This document shows, piece by piece, positions 7,839-17,491 of a stretch of 64,000 nt of DNA (positions are counted from its first letter, which is position 1; the number at the start of each line of letters is the position of its first letter). Origin of the DNA: Bryobacterales bacterium (GTDB lineage Bacteria; Acidobacteriota; Terriglobia; Bryobacterales; Bryobacteraceae). The position numbers and the translations under genes are program-made. The notes below the pieces were generated by a model, which was given only the letters and a program-made list of their open reading frames with translations, ran no database searches and was not told the origin of the DNA. The stretch covers positions 13,008-77,007 of the forward strand of contig PMUP01000034.1 in the NCBI GenBank assembly GCA_003166865.1, written 5' to 3'.

Positions 7839-10800
7839 CTAGTTGATAAAAATGAACTCCGTCGAACTGAGTAACACCTTGGCGTAGCGGCCCCAGACGG
7901 AGGGCTCATATTTTATATCCGGTTTCGGAGGCGCCTGTCCCTTGTGGCCACCTGGCCCATACATGCCTGCCAGCATGCCCATGCCTATGGCTGCATCGGG
8001 AGCGGGAGCTTCACCTTCCGTTGGGGCTTCCCCTTCAGCAGGCGGCGCGGCATCCGCGACAGCGCCATCAGAAGCCGCACCTTGCGAAACTGCGGCATCC
8101 GGGGCCGCTCCAGCCGGCTTGTCCTTCGGATCGACCGTCGGCTTATCCTTGGGGTCAACCTTCGGTTTGTTTTTGTCCTCTTCGTACTCTTTCGCCGGCT
8201 CGGCGTGCAGATACCCGAGGCCGATCTGTATCTCCTGTTCGCTGGGCAGACGGCCGTAGGTCAAGGTGTAAATCTTGCGAATGCGTGCTCGATTGTCCGG
8301 TTCCGCTGCCACTCGCTTGGCCAACGCTTCTGCTTCCAGTTGGACAAAATCGCTGTTCATGAGAAACAGGCGCTGTAACGGGACCGTCGTTGTGAAGCGC
8401 TTCTCGGCGCTCATGTTCGGCGGCGGAAAATCGAACAGTTGTAAATAGGCGTCCAGCTTGTAGCGGCTGACTTTGCCATACACAGTGCGGCCTTTGAAAT
8501 CGGGCGTCAGTTCCTGCGAAGGCCCTTCGGTCATAGTGTCCAGGTTGCCGGCAACATCCAGGATCGAGTCGCGAATCTGTTCCGCGTCCATCCGCTTGCG
8601 ATTGGATCGCCAGTAAAGCCGGTTACCCGAATCCTTTTCGAAATCCAGTTGATTGTTCTCGGTACTCAGTTGATAAGTCGCGCTGAGCATAATGTCACGC
8701 TGCAGTTTCTTGATCGACATGCCATCTTTGACAAAGGACCGCGCAAGATATTCGAGCAATTCCGGGTCGGTGGGCCGCTCGCCGCCGAAACCAAAATTAC
8801 TTGGGGTATCGACAATGCCGGTGCCGAAGTGCCCTTTCCAGATTCGATTCACGATCACCCGCATGGCGATTGGCTGGTTCACAATCAGGTTCGCCAACTG
8901 CATTCGGCCGCTACCCTCAGTGAGAGGCACCGGATCGCCAGCGGACAACACGCTCAGAAAATGCCGCGGCACTTCCGGGCCGAGTGTGTCCGGGTTCCCT
9001 CGCAGCGCCAGTTGGATATTGACCGGTTTTTCGGCGTCTTTGACGCCATGAATGAACGGGTAAGAAGGGTCGAGCTTTTTCTCTAGCGCCGCAATGTCGT
9101 CCTCAATGGACTTCAGACGAGCCTGCGTCTCAGGTCCGAGTCTGGATTCAAGTCCCCAGCCGCGGAAGAGAAGCACACCGGGTTTCGGTTTCCGATCCAT
9201 ACTGGCTTGCGGATCCTCGGAGTCTTTCAGTTCATGCTCGAAAATTTCAACCCAGAAGTTCGTCACGTCGTCAGGCAGAACTTTGAAGCGAATCAATGCT
9301 CCCGGGTTGAAGTCTTTGTTCGAAACGAAATTGCTCGGCTTATCGGTGCGCTTCTTCGGCTTTGTGCCGTCTAGATCCTTGGCCTCCAGGACCTTGTTTT
9401 GCGCATCCAGATCGTTCTTCTGGAGCATCACCTGCTCAACTTCTTGCTGAAACTGTTCGGCGAGTTTCTTGGCCTCGGCCTTGGTGCCGCCGTCCTTCTT
9501 CAGCATGGCCTGCCAGGCGTCTTTATTCTTATACTTGTCGGTGGGCTTGGCCATGTACTTGATCCATCTCTCGAAGAGTTCGTAATCAAGTTTTCGGGCA
9601 TCCACTACCTCCGACACGTCCTTCTTTTCTTTGCCTGTAACTTCCCAGACCCCCCCGAGATAATTCGCCGTTTGCAAAGCAAGCGAGCGCGAAAGCTCAT
9701 TCGAGGCGTCCTGGGTCATATCCCTGGCGATTTCTTGCTTCTGATCGAGCTCCTCCTGCAACTTCAGGTAATCTGAGACCACTTTCTGCGGCGCCCTTGG
9801 ATACTCTTCATAAACGGCATTGAAGAAGACTCCCGCCAGCGAATAGTAGTCGGTCTGCGGAATGGGATCGTATTTGTGATCGTGGCAACGCGCGCAAGCG
9901 ACCGTCAGGCCAAGAAACCCGCGACTGACGACATCCACCCGATCGTGACGCTCATCGGCGCGCGTCACTTCGTTGGAGCCATTATCGTAGTACCAAGGTC
10001 CAAGCCCCAGGAAACCAGTCGCAGGCAACGCTTTGTAGCGGGTCTTTGCGTCCATCAGATCGCCGGCTAGCTGCTCCTTGACAAACTGATCGTAGGGCAT
10101 GTCATCGTTGAACGCCTGGATCACCCAATCCCGGTACGCCCACGCATTGGGATACGGCCGGTAGCCTCTGGGGAAGGGGTTCAGACTGCGATAGTCGTCC
10201 TCGCCATAACGCGCCACGTCCAGCCACATTCTCCCCCAGCGTTCGCCATAGCGAGGCGATGCGAGCAGCCGGTCCACCACCTTCGCAAAGGCGTCGGGCG
10301 ATGTGTCTTTTTCAAACGCCGTAATTTCTTCAGGCGTTGGAGGCAGCCCGACCAGGTCGAGCGTTGCGCGCCGAATCAGATCCGATTTTGCAGCGGGTCC
10401 GACAGGCTTCAGGCCTTCCTTTTCCAGACGCGCCAGCACGAAGCGATCGATGTCGTTTTTCGCCCACTTCGCATCCTTCACGACCGGAACCGGCGTATCT
10501 TGAAGAGGCTTGAAGGACCAGAAAGCGCGGCGCTCGGGAGAGATCGTGTACTTTCCGGGACCGCTGGCAATGGACTTTGCCGAAGTCTTCGGCCATACCG
10601 CGCCCGCCTTAACCCAAGCTTCCAGCACGGCGATTTCCGGGTCGCTTAGCTTGCCGCCCAAGGGCATCTTCAAGCCTGGATCGGTCTGCTTAATCGCGGA
10701 AATCAGAAGACTCTTGCCGGGGTCTCCGGGAACGACATCCGTCCCTCGCATGCCGCCCTTCTTCATAGCCTCTTCGCTGTCCAGCCGGAGCCCTCCCAAG

Positions 10801-10955
10801 CCGGACTCGGCATGGCACGAAAAGCAATTGTTGGCTAGGATCGGACGGACTTTGGTTTCGAAAAAGTCCGGATCAGCCGCGTTAGGGGTCTGCGCTTCGA
10901 GCAATCCGATCGCCGATAGCAACAGAAGTACTGCTCCAGTGGCACCGTGTCTCAT
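7839..10955 (-). CDS. PSD1 / planctomycete cytochrome-c domain protein (DUF1549-DUF1553), copy 1
   Basis: A protein of 1038 residues. The ATG at 10955 is chosen; three codons upstream an in-frame TTG is also possible. A signal peptide is followed by a planctomycete-type cytochrome c domain with one CxxCH heme site (CFSCH, about residues 44-48). DUF1549 comes next (DIDRFVLARLEKEGLKP, ATLDLVGLPPTPEEI, RYGERWGRMWLDVARYGE), then a coiled charged region, and DUF1553 (VIVNRIWKGHFGTGIVDTPS, LPPNM-type end with RLFLMNSDFVQ). Near the C-terminus is an insertion of repeated VDPKDKP and Ala/Glu/Pro-rich sequence absent from the paralog at 14672. Likely periplasmic or surface-attached; role unknown. Transcribed with the DUF1501 gene. 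Confidence 0.88.
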   Translation of the reverse strand: MRHGATGAVLLLLSAIGLLEAQTPNAADPDFFETKVRPILANNCFSCHAESGLGGLRLDSEEAMKKGGMRGTDVVPGDPGKSLLISAIKQTDPGLKMPLGGKLSDPEIAVLEAWVKAGAVWPKTSAKSIASGPGKYTISPERRAFWSFKPLQDTPVPVVKDAKWAKNDIDRFVLARLEKEGLKPVGPAAKSDLIRRATLDLVGLPPTPEEITAFEKDTSPDAFAKVVDRLLASPRYGERWGRMWLDVARYGEDDYRSLNPFPRGYRPYPNAWAYRDWVIQAFNDDMPYDQFVKEQLAGDLMDAKTRYKALPATGFLGLGPWYYDNGSNEVTRADERHDRVDVVSRGFLGLTVACARCHDHKYDPIPQTDYYSLAGVFFNAVYEEYPRAPQKVVSDYLKLQEELDQKQEIARDMTQDASNELSRSLALQTANYLGGVWEVTGKEKKDVSEVVDARKLDYELFERWIKYMAKPTDKYKNKDAWQAMLKKDGGTKAEAKKLAEQFQQEVEQVMLQKNDLDAQNKVLEAKDLDGTKPKKRTDKPSNFVSNKDFNPGALIRFKVLPDDVTNFWVEIFEHELKDSEDPQASMDRKPKPGVLLFRGWGLESRLGPETQARLKSIEDDIAALEKKLDPSYPFIHGVKDAEKPVNIQLALRGNPDTLGPEVPRHFLSVLSAGDPVPLTEGSGRMQLANLIVNQPIAMRVIVNRIWKGHFGTGIVDTPSNFGFGGERPTDPELLEYLARSFVKDGMSIKKLQRDIMLSATYQLSTENNQLDFEKDSGNRLYWRSNRKRMDAEQIRDSILDVAGNLDTMTEGPSQELTPDFKGRTVYGKVSRYKLDAYLQLFDFPPPNMSAEKRFTTTVPLQRLFLMNSDFVQLEAEALAKRVAAEPDNRARIRKIYTLTYGRLPSEQEIQIGLGYLHAEPAKEYEEDKNKPKVDPKDKPTVDPKDKPAGAAPDAAVSQGAASDGAVADAAPPAEGEAPTEGEAPAPDAAIGMGMLAGMYGPGGHKGQAPPKPDIKYEPSVWGRYAKVLLSSTEFIFIN

Positions 10956-11099
10956 CAAACGCAAATCCTTCCGCGGGATGAAGTTTTCATGTTACGCGGC
11001 CACGCAGCGCGATTCAGGAGAAAGTCGGGACGGGGGCCTGCTCAGATCATATTATATCCGAACCCTCCCTTCGGCTACAATGAAGACTCTCCGTTGGCG

Positions 11100-12098
11100 A
11101 TGCGCATCCTGATTGGCATTCTCACTGTTGTCTTTGCGATTTCGGCGGCGCCCGCCACGCCTCCGGTCCCCAAACCAGGCATCCGAACCCCCGGGATTCA
11201 AATCCCATTCTCCAGTTTGAAGCCTGAGGCCACGCTTCAAACGCCAGACCGGCCGGACTGGATTTTCTTTTCGACTGCCGTATTTGTTCCCGCTAAAGAC
11301 CACCTCGACAAGATCGATGTCAAGACAAACAAAATCGCCGACCCCGTGGCCGGTCTCAACAAGCCTTGCGGCGGTATGGTTTCAGCCTTTGGGAGCTTCT
11401 GGGTACCGGCGTGCGGCGATGGAACGCTGGCCCGGATCGACCCGAAGACATTCAAAGTCACCGCGACGATTGCCACTGGGACGGCGGATGCCTCCGGGAA
11501 CGCCATAAGAGGTTCGCTGGCGGCTAGCGCAGATAGCATCTGGCTGTTGACCGATGCGAAGACCACTCTGTCGCGCATCGACCCCGATCAAAACACCGTC
11601 GTTGGCGAAATGCGGGTGCCTTCAGATTGCGGCAGCCTGACGTTCGGCGAGACGGCGCTGTGGCTCGCTTGTCCGAACGAAAACAAAGTTCTGCGGATCA
11701 ACCCCGCGACCAGTCTGGTGGAGAAGGTGATTGACGTGGCCGCGCATCCGCAGGCACTGGCGGTTGGCGGGGCTTCCATCTGGGTGCTGTGCGAAAAAGA
11801 CGGAAAGATCGACCGCATCGATCCGAAGACGAACAAGGTGTCGAAGTCCATTGGGCTGGACGTGCCTGGCGCGAAAGGCGCTATCGCGTTCGGTGAAGGC
11901 GCTGTCTGGGTGACACTGACGGGATTTCCGCTTACTCGGATCGATCCACAGTCCGAAACCGTTGCGCAGCAGTTTTTCGGCGCCGGCGGCGGTAGCTCAA
12001 TTCTGACCAGCCCAGGCGCTATCTGGCTATCGAATCCCGAAACCGGCACGCTGCTGCGAATCGACCCCAAGCGTGTTCTGGCGACTCTGGCAGAATAG
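11100..12098 (+). CDS. Exported YVTN/virginiamycin-B-lyase-like beta-propeller, copy 1
   Basis: About 332 residues starting at ATG 11100, where a signal peptide begins (MRILIGILTVVFAISAAPATP); a longer frame from 10947 runs through untranslated sequence. The mature protein consists of repeated blades of the form SxWxxxxxxGxxxRIDPxTxKV: LARIDPKTFKVTATI, LSRIDPDQNTVVGEM, VLRINPATSLVEKVI, IDRIDPKTNKVSKSI, LTRIDPQSETVAQ and LLRIDPKRV. That repeat is typical of YVTN and Vgb-like seven-bladed propellers. Vgb lyase catalytic residues cannot be placed with confidence, so a binding role is as likely. It is a paralog of the protein at 13717-14670 and is divergent from the PSD1 gene. Confidence 0.82.
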   Translation: MRILIGILTVVFAISAAPATPPVPKPGIRTPGIQIPFSSLKPEATLQTPDRPDWIFFSTAVFVPAKDHLDKIDVKTNKIADPVAGLNKPCGGMVSAFGSFWVPACGDGTLARIDPKTFKVTATIATGTADASGNAIRGSLAASADSIWLLTDAKTTLSRIDPDQNTVVGEMRVPSDCGSLTFGETALWLACPNENKVLRINPATSLVEKVIDVAAHPQALAVGGASIWVLCEKDGKIDRIDPKTNKVSKSIGLDVPGAKGAIAFGEGAVWVTLTGFPLTRIDPQSETVAQQFFGAGGGSSILTSPGAIWLSNPETGTLLRIDPKRVLATLAE

Positions 12099-12122
12099 TT
12101 TGGTCGTCGCCGTGTCTACCTC

Positions 12123-12560
12123 ATGAACCTGAAAATCCTGTCTTTGGTGGCTCTGGTTGGGCTAGCTGCCTGCGTTCTTGGGCTGTATCTGAATCATGCC
12201 CTGTTCGGCACCGGACCAGTCACGATCGCAATTCAAATAAGCGCCGCATCGTTGATGATTTGGGCTCGGTTTACTTTCGGCATCAGAAGCTTTCACGGCG
12301 CCGCCAATCCTACTGCCGGCGGACTGGTTAGAAGCGGACCTTATAAATATATTCGGCACCCCATCTACGCCGCCATACTGTATTTTCTCTGGGCGGGAAT
12401 CGCGGCACATCCCTCCCTACTCAGTGTGGCGGCGGGACTGCTGGCGACGCTAACGTCGGCGGTACGTATGGGCGCGGAAGAGAGCCTGCTGGTTCGGACT
12501 TACCCGGAATATCGAGAGTATGCGCGGACAACAGCGCGAGTGTTACCGTTTTTGCTGTAG
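12123..12560 (+). CDS. Isoprenylcysteine carboxyl methyltransferase-like membrane methyltransferase
   Basis: A protein of 145 residues with four predicted hydrophobic segments. The C-terminal half holds the ICMT/PEMT/NnrU-type signature: GPYKYIRHPIYAAILYFLWA (about residues 73-92) and the closing EESLLVRTYPEYREYARTT block, where the RHP and the E..L....EY elements bind S-adenosylmethionine. Short bacterial members of this superfamily methylate small or isoprenoid substrates at the membrane; the substrate is not inferable. It begins 24 bases after the beta-propeller gene and may share its transcript. The next gene converges from the opposite strand. Confidence 0.8.
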   Translation: MNLKILSLVALVGLAACVLGLYLNHALFGTGPVTIAIQISAASLMIWARFTFGIRSFHGAANPTAGGLVRSGPYKYIRHPIYAAILYFLWAGIAAHPSLLSVAAGLLATLTSAVRMGAEESLLVRTYPEYREYARTTARVLPFLL

Positions 12561-12574
12561 AGTTCGTATACCCG

Positions 12575-13612
12575 CTACTTGCTCGTCTTGAAGATGCTCT
12601 TGGGGATCATGCCGTGAACGCCCTTGGTCCCATCCACGAGCTGCGTGATCTCGAAATCCACGGCCACGCTGGCCAGCATGTAAGCATCCTCCCGGCTCAG
12701 CTTCTTCTCATTCACCAGGAAATCGAGCGTCTCATGCACCGCGATCTTGGTAGCTTCCGTCAGGTCCGGATCGAGCCCCATGGTGATCCAATGCGTGGGC
12801 GTCTCGGCGCGCGGCCATTTCAGATGCATGTCCTTATGCAGGATGAACTGAAACACGCCGGTCAGCGAAGTCTCCATGGCGGTGATGTCCACTTCTCCGT
12901 TTCCCATGCCTGCGTGGCCGTCGCCGACCTCGAACAGCGCGCCGTGCGCATGCACCGGAATGAACAGAGTGGTTCCGGCCACCAGCTCTTTGTTATCCAG
13001 GTTGCCGGCGTGAATACCAGGCGGAGCGCTATTCACCTTACCGGCGCTTTCCGGGGGAGCTATGCCCATGCTGCCGAAGAACGGTTTGAGTGGAAGCTCA
13101 ATTCCCGGAGCGAAACTTCCCACCTTGCGTGCACGGTCCAAGGGAATGATCTTGGTCTTGGCGCCCTCGAACTCATCGGGTAAGAAACCCGAGCCTTTGC
13201 GAAAGCTGTTATAGGCGAACGGAACATCCATGCGGATTTCGCGAATCCGCACCTCCAACACGTCACCGGGTTCGGCGCCCTCAATGGCCACTGGTCCGGT
13301 CAACAAGTGGCCTCCGGGGCCGCGCTGATCCTGCGGAATCTCTTTGTATATGGTCCGCAGAGCGGGTGGGATTTGATCGGGCGGCAGGCCGGCCTGCTCC
13401 AACCGCTCGGGATTTCCGGACACGGTTTGGATCTCGACAACATCGCCAGATCGAATGGTCAGCACCGGTTTTGCGGCCGACCAATAATAGCCCCAGGCGA
13501 TGGTCTGAGGCGTGACTTTCAAGGTGAGGTCGGCCGCCGGAAGCCGCTCGTCAGCACAGATAAGAAAGATGCCGAGCAGCAGGCCGAGACGTGAAAACCG
13601 AGGTAGTTCCAT
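12575..13612 (-). CDS. Acetamidase/formamidase family protein, exported
   Basis: About 345 residues from ATG 13612 (an upstream TTG at 13621 is also open). A signal peptide (LGLLLGIFLICADERLPA) precedes an FmdA_AmdA domain: GDVVEIQTVSGNPE, GHLLTGPVAIEGAEPGDVLE, the IHAGNLDNKELVAGTT segment, IPVHAHGALFEVGDGHAGMG with several potential metal ligands, GNGEVDITAMET, and WITMGLDPDLTEA. The family hydrolyses formamide and short amides. An exported form is common in soil bacteria and could release ammonia from amides outside the cytoplasm. That would fit a nitrogen theme with the guanidine/urease operon 10 kb away, but there is no physical linkage. Confidence 0.85.
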   Translation of the reverse strand: MELPRFSRLGLLLGIFLICADERLPAADLTLKVTPQTIAWGYYWSAAKPVLTIRSGDVVEIQTVSGNPERLEQAGLPPDQIPPALRTIYKEIPQDQRGPGGHLLTGPVAIEGAEPGDVLEVRIREIRMDVPFAYNSFRKGSGFLPDEFEGAKTKIIPLDRARKVGSFAPGIELPLKPFFGSMGIAPPESAGKVNSAPPGIHAGNLDNKELVAGTTLFIPVHAHGALFEVGDGHAGMGNGEVDITAMETSLTGVFQFILHKDMHLKWPRAETPTHWITMGLDPDLTEATKIAVHETLDFLVNEKKLSREDAYMLASVAVDFEITQLVDGTKGVHGMIPKSIFKTSK

Positions 13613-13716
13613 GCGTAACAATGTACATCACGGTTGCCATAATGCGGTAAACTTGTGTGACAAGTTCGCCACGCCGCTAACTTGCATCCCTCCCCGTCGG
13701 AAGTTCGCACAAACCA

Positions 13717-14670
13717 ATGAAAATCGACCGGCTTCTCTACTTGTTCGCGGTGACCGCGCTGGGTACGGCTCACGCCGACGGCCCCGAGCTAAAGGCTGTG
13801 CAGCATCCGATGTCGGAGCTGCACGCGATCGCGAAGTTTTCCATTCCGGGTTCTCCGGACTGGGTCGCCATCGCCGACAGCGTTTGGATCTCGAACAACC
13901 CCAAGAGCAAGATTTCGCAGCTTGATCCCAAGACCAACCAGGTAGGCGCGGTGATTACCGTGGCGAAGAAGCCCTGTTCTGGATTGGCAATCGCCTTTGG
14001 GAGCCTCTGGGTGCCGATTTGCAGCGATGGGTCGGTTCAGCGCGTGGATCCAAAGTCGCAAACGATTGTCGCGTCCATCCCTTCGGGCGTCGCGAACACC
14101 GAGGGTGGAATAACAGCAGGCCAAGGCAGTATATGGATGCCTTCAGATGCCGCTGGCGTGCTCTCGCGGATCGATCCGGCAACCAACAAGGTGGCGTCCA
14201 AGATTCCAATCCCGGATGGTTCTTACACCGCGGCGTTTGACGCCGGCTCGGTGTGGATCACCAGCACGAAGAACAACCTCATCACGCGCGTGGACGCGAA
14301 AACTGAAAAGGTGATCGCCAAGATTCCAGTGGGACCCGCGCCGCGATTCCTGGCGACTGGACTCGGCGGGATCTGGACTTTGAATCAAGGCGACGGCAGC
14401 GTCACACGCGTGGATCCAGCAACCAACAAGGTCTCCGCCACCATTGAAGTCGGCGTGCCTGGCCCAGGCGGCGATATCGCGGTGGGAGAGGGAGCCGTTT
14501 GGGTGTCGGCCAATGGAAAGCCGCTTTCGAAGATCGATCCGGCCACCAACCGAGTCGTCACGCAATACGTCGGAAAAGGCGGCGACGCATTGCGAGTCGG
14601 CCTCGGCTCGCTGTGGCTCTCCAATCACGAGTTTCACGAAGTTTGGAGAATAGACCCAAAGGGTCTCTGA
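13717..14670 (+). CDS. Exported YVTN/virginiamycin-B-lyase-like beta-propeller, copy 2
   Basis: A protein of 317 residues with a short signal peptide (LLYLFAVTALGTAHA). Repeated propeller blades follow, each with a GSLWVP-like strand and an RxDPxTxKV turn: ISQLDPKTNQVGAVI, VQRVDPKSQTIVASI, LSRIDPATNKVASKI, ITRVDAKTEKVIAKI, VTRVDPATNKVSATI and LSKIDPATNRVVTQY. It is a paralog of the protein at 11100-12098. The stop is followed after one base by the ATG of the PSD1 gene at 14672, so the propeller is probably co-transcribed with the PSD1-DUF1501 pair. Exact role unknown; a binding or sensing partner of that module is an inference from context. Confidence 0.82.
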   Translation: MKIDRLLYLFAVTALGTAHADGPELKAVQHPMSELHAIAKFSIPGSPDWVAIADSVWISNNPKSKISQLDPKTNQVGAVITVAKKPCSGLAIAFGSLWVPICSDGSVQRVDPKSQTIVASIPSGVANTEGGITAGQGSIWMPSDAAGVLSRIDPATNKVASKIPIPDGSYTAAFDAGSVWITSTKNNLITRVDAKTEKVIAKIPVGPAPRFLATGLGGIWTLNQGDGSVTRVDPATNKVSATIEVGVPGPGGDIAVGEGAVWVSANGKPLSKIDPATNRVVTQYVGKGGDALRVGLGSLWLSNHEFHEVWRIDPKGL

Positions 14671-14671
14671 A

Positions 14672-17476
14672 ATGAAGCACGCCTTCGTATTCGTTCTGGC
14701 GGTGATTTCGGCCTATGCGCAGGTGCCGGAACCCGACTTCTTCGAGAACAAAGTGCGGCCCATTCTGGCGGAGAACTGCTATGACTGCCACACCACGGCC
14801 GAGATGGGCGGCCTGCGTGTGGACTCTCGAGAGCGGCTGCTGCAAGGTGGAAAGTCGGGCCCGGCGGTGATGCCGGGTGATCCCGACAAAAGTCTGTTGA
14901 TCCAGGCCATCCGCCAGACCGGCGATCTCAAAATGCCGAAGGGCGGGAAGCTGAAGCCCGCTGAGATTCAAACTCTCACAGACTGGGTCAAAATGGGCGC
15001 GCCGTGGCCGGAAGCTAGGGCAGCGGCCGTGCAGAGTTCGCCAGTCAAGGCGATCACTCCCGAACAACGCGCGTTTTGGTCGTTTCAGCCGCTGAAGGAT
15101 CCAGCAGTTCCGGCAGTGAAAGAGAAATCCTGGGCGAAAACAAATATTGACCATTTTGTGCTTGCCAAGCTCGAAGCCAAAAGCTTGAAGCCCGTTGGGC
15201 CCGCGGACCGAAGGGCGCTGATCCGCCGCGTCACCTTGGACCTGACCGGCTTGCCGCCCACACCGGAGGAAGTCGACGCGTTCGTCAGCGACAAGTCGCC
15301 CAACGCATACGAGAAGGTAGTGGACCGGCTGCTCGCGTCGCCGCGTTATGGCGAACGCTGGGGCCGTCATTGGTTGGATGTGGTGCGCTATGCCGAAGAC
15401 GATGTGAGAGGCCTGGATCCCAAGGATCGAGGCTACATGCCGTTCCAAGGCGCGTACGCGTATCGCGACTGGGTGATCCAGGCGTTCAACAACGATCTGT
15501 CTTACGATCGTTTCATCAAGGCGCAACTCGCTGGAGATTTGTTGGACGGCCAGTTCCGCGATAAAGCAGTCGCAGGCACGGCGATGCTGGGCCAAGGCCC
15601 GTGGTGGTGGGATCAGGCGGAGCCGGTGCAAGGCCGCGCCGACGAGCGCAACGAACGCATCGACGTGGTTACGCGCGGAATGCTTGGGCTCACCGTGGCT
15701 TGTGCGCGCTGCCACGATCACAAGTACGATCCGATTTCGCAAAAGGACTATTATTCGCTCGCGGCGGTGTTTCTGAACACCACGTATCACGAATACCCGG
15801 CCACGTCTCCAGCCGAAATGGCGGTTTGGGAGAAGCAGCAGAAGGTCATCGACGAAAAGGAAGAAGCCCTCGATGATTTCATGGAGAAGCAGAGCGATTT
15901 GTATTCGGAGATGCTGGCGCAAAAGACATCCAAGTATCTGACGGCCGCGTGGCAAGTGACCGGCGAACCGAAGAAAACGGTCGCCGAAGCCGCAGTGGAT
16001 CAAAAAGTCGACCCCGAAATGCTGGAGCGGTGGATCAAGTTCCTGGCCAAGCCGCCCAAGCACTATTCTTACCTGCGTGACTGGCAGGATATGGTGAAGA
16101 ACGGCGGCACTCTGGAGCAGGCGCAATTCCTGGCGGACGATTTCCAGAATCTGGTTCTCGCGTTGGCGGTGGAAGCAGAGGCACTGAAGGAAGAGAACGA
16201 CATCATCAAGGCCAAAGCGGGAGTTCGCAAGAAACCGCGCCGGGACTCCTATCCCAACGAGTTCGAAACCAACGATCAGTTTTGCCCAGGCTGCGACCTG
16301 GAACTGAAGACCATGCCGATCGAGCGAACGAATCTGTATCTGGACGTGTTCAAGGCAGATCAGGAGTCGGAGAACGATCAAAAGCCCGATCCGGGTTTGT
16401 TGTCCCTGCAAGGTTGGGCGTTGGAGCGGCATTTTTCGGCCGAGGTGGCCGAGCATGTCGCGGCGTTGCGGGCCGAGATCGACGCGTTGAAAAAAGCCCA
16501 GGTGCCGTACCCGTTCCTGCACGGCGTCGGCGATACGAAGTCCATGCAAACCATGCACGTCAACGTTCGCGGCAATCCACACACGCCGGGCGACCCAGTG
16601 CCGGAACGTTTTCTGGCGGTTTTGTCGCCGCCCGATCCTAAGCCGTTTTCGAATGGCAGCGGCCGTTTGGAGCTGGCTGATGCGATCGTGGCAAGCCCAA
16701 TCGCGGCGCGCGTGATCGTAAACCGTGTGTGGAAGTGGCACTTCGGATCGGGCATCGTGGATACGCCCGACAATTTCGGCAAAATGGGCGACCCGCCATC
16801 CGATCCGGAACTGCTGGATTATCTGGCGACGAGTTTCGTTAAGAATGGCATGTCGGTCAAGAAGCTGCACCGCGAGATTCTGCTTTCGTCGGTGTATCGA
16901 CTCAGCACGGAATCGTCGCCCGAGAACGCCGAGAAAGACGGAGCTAACCGCCTATACTGGCGCGCCAATCGCCAGCGCCTGGACGCCGAGGCCATCCGCG
17001 ATTCGCTGCTGTTCGTTTCGGGATCCCTGGACCTCAAGAAGACCGGCGGACCATCCACCGATTTTGCAGACGACAACTTTCGCCGCACCGTCTATTGCAA
17101 GATCAGCCGCTATCGGCTGGACAATTTCCTGCAAGTGTTCGATTACCCGAATCCATCTTTCACCGCCGAGCAGCGCTTCACCACCAATGTTCCGCTGCAA
17201 CGCCTGTATTTCATGAACAGCACTTTTGTCTACGAGCAGGCCGAGACGTTCGCCAAGCGCGTTAACGATGAAGCCAACGACACCGCGCGGATTCAAAAGG
17301 CCTATCGCATCCTGTTTGGGCGCGCGCCAAGCGAAGCGGAAATGAAGGCGGGCATCGAGTTCTTAGAGGCGCATCCGGAAGCTCCCGGCGAGCAAGTGGC
17401 CGGCCAGCCGTCCACGGCGTGGAAGGAATACGCGCGTGTTCTGCTCAGCTCGAACGAATTTGAGTTTGTGAACTAG
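14672..17476 (+). CDS. PSD1 / planctomycete cytochrome-c domain protein (DUF1549-DUF1553), copy 2
   Basis: A protein of 934 residues: signal peptide (MKHAFVFVLAVISAYAQ), one cytochrome c heme motif CYDCH (residues 36-40), DUF1549 (TNIDHFVLAKLEAKSLKP, VTLDLTGLPPTPEEVDAF, RYGERWGRHWLDVVRYAED, LTVACARCHDHKYDPIS), a charged helical middle, and DUF1553 (VIVNRVWKWHFGSGIVDTP, RLYWRANRQRLDAEAIRDS, FTTNVPLQRLYFMNS). The CARCHDHKYDP segment holds a second CxxCH, which may bind another heme or metal. It lacks the Pro/Ala-rich tail of copy 1. The DUF1501 partner follows after 15 bases. Function unproven; the module is often proposed to handle complex substrates outside the cell. Confidence 0.88.
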   Translation: MKHAFVFVLAVISAYAQVPEPDFFENKVRPILAENCYDCHTTAEMGGLRVDSRERLLQGGKSGPAVMPGDPDKSLLIQAIRQTGDLKMPKGGKLKPAEIQTLTDWVKMGAPWPEARAAAVQSSPVKAITPEQRAFWSFQPLKDPAVPAVKEKSWAKTNIDHFVLAKLEAKSLKPVGPADRRALIRRVTLDLTGLPPTPEEVDAFVSDKSPNAYEKVVDRLLASPRYGERWGRHWLDVVRYAEDDVRGLDPKDRGYMPFQGAYAYRDWVIQAFNNDLSYDRFIKAQLAGDLLDGQFRDKAVAGTAMLGQGPWWWDQAEPVQGRADERNERIDVVTRGMLGLTVACARCHDHKYDPISQKDYYSLAAVFLNTTYHEYPATSPAEMAVWEKQQKVIDEKEEALDDFMEKQSDLYSEMLAQKTSKYLTAAWQVTGEPKKTVAEAAVDQKVDPEMLERWIKFLAKPPKHYSYLRDWQDMVKNGGTLEQAQFLADDFQNLVLALAVEAEALKEENDIIKAKAGVRKKPRRDSYPNEFETNDQFCPGCDLELKTMPIERTNLYLDVFKADQESENDQKPDPGLLSLQGWALERHFSAEVAEHVAALRAEIDALKKAQVPYPFLHGVGDTKSMQTMHVNVRGNPHTPGDPVPERFLAVLSPPDPKPFSNGSGRLELADAIVASPIAARVIVNRVWKWHFGSGIVDTPDNFGKMGDPPSDPELLDYLATSFVKNGMSVKKLHREILLSSVYRLSTESSPENAEKDGANRLYWRANRQRLDAEAIRDSLLFVSGSLDLKKTGGPSTDFADDNFRRTVYCKISRYRLDNFLQVFDYPNPSFTAEQRFTTNVPLQRLYFMNSTFVYEQAETFAKRVNDEANDTARIQKAYRILFGRAPSEAEMKAGIEFLEAHPEAPGEQVAGQPSTAWKEYARVLLSSNEFEFVN

Positions 17477-17491
17477 GAAGGAACGACTAAG

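Noticed and set aside
14558-16870. 770-codon open frame on the minus strand
   Set aside because: It is antisense to the PSD1 gene at 14672-17476, which has the heme motif and DUF1549/1553 blocks. The minus-strand product has no domain character; long antisense frames are common in high-GC genes.
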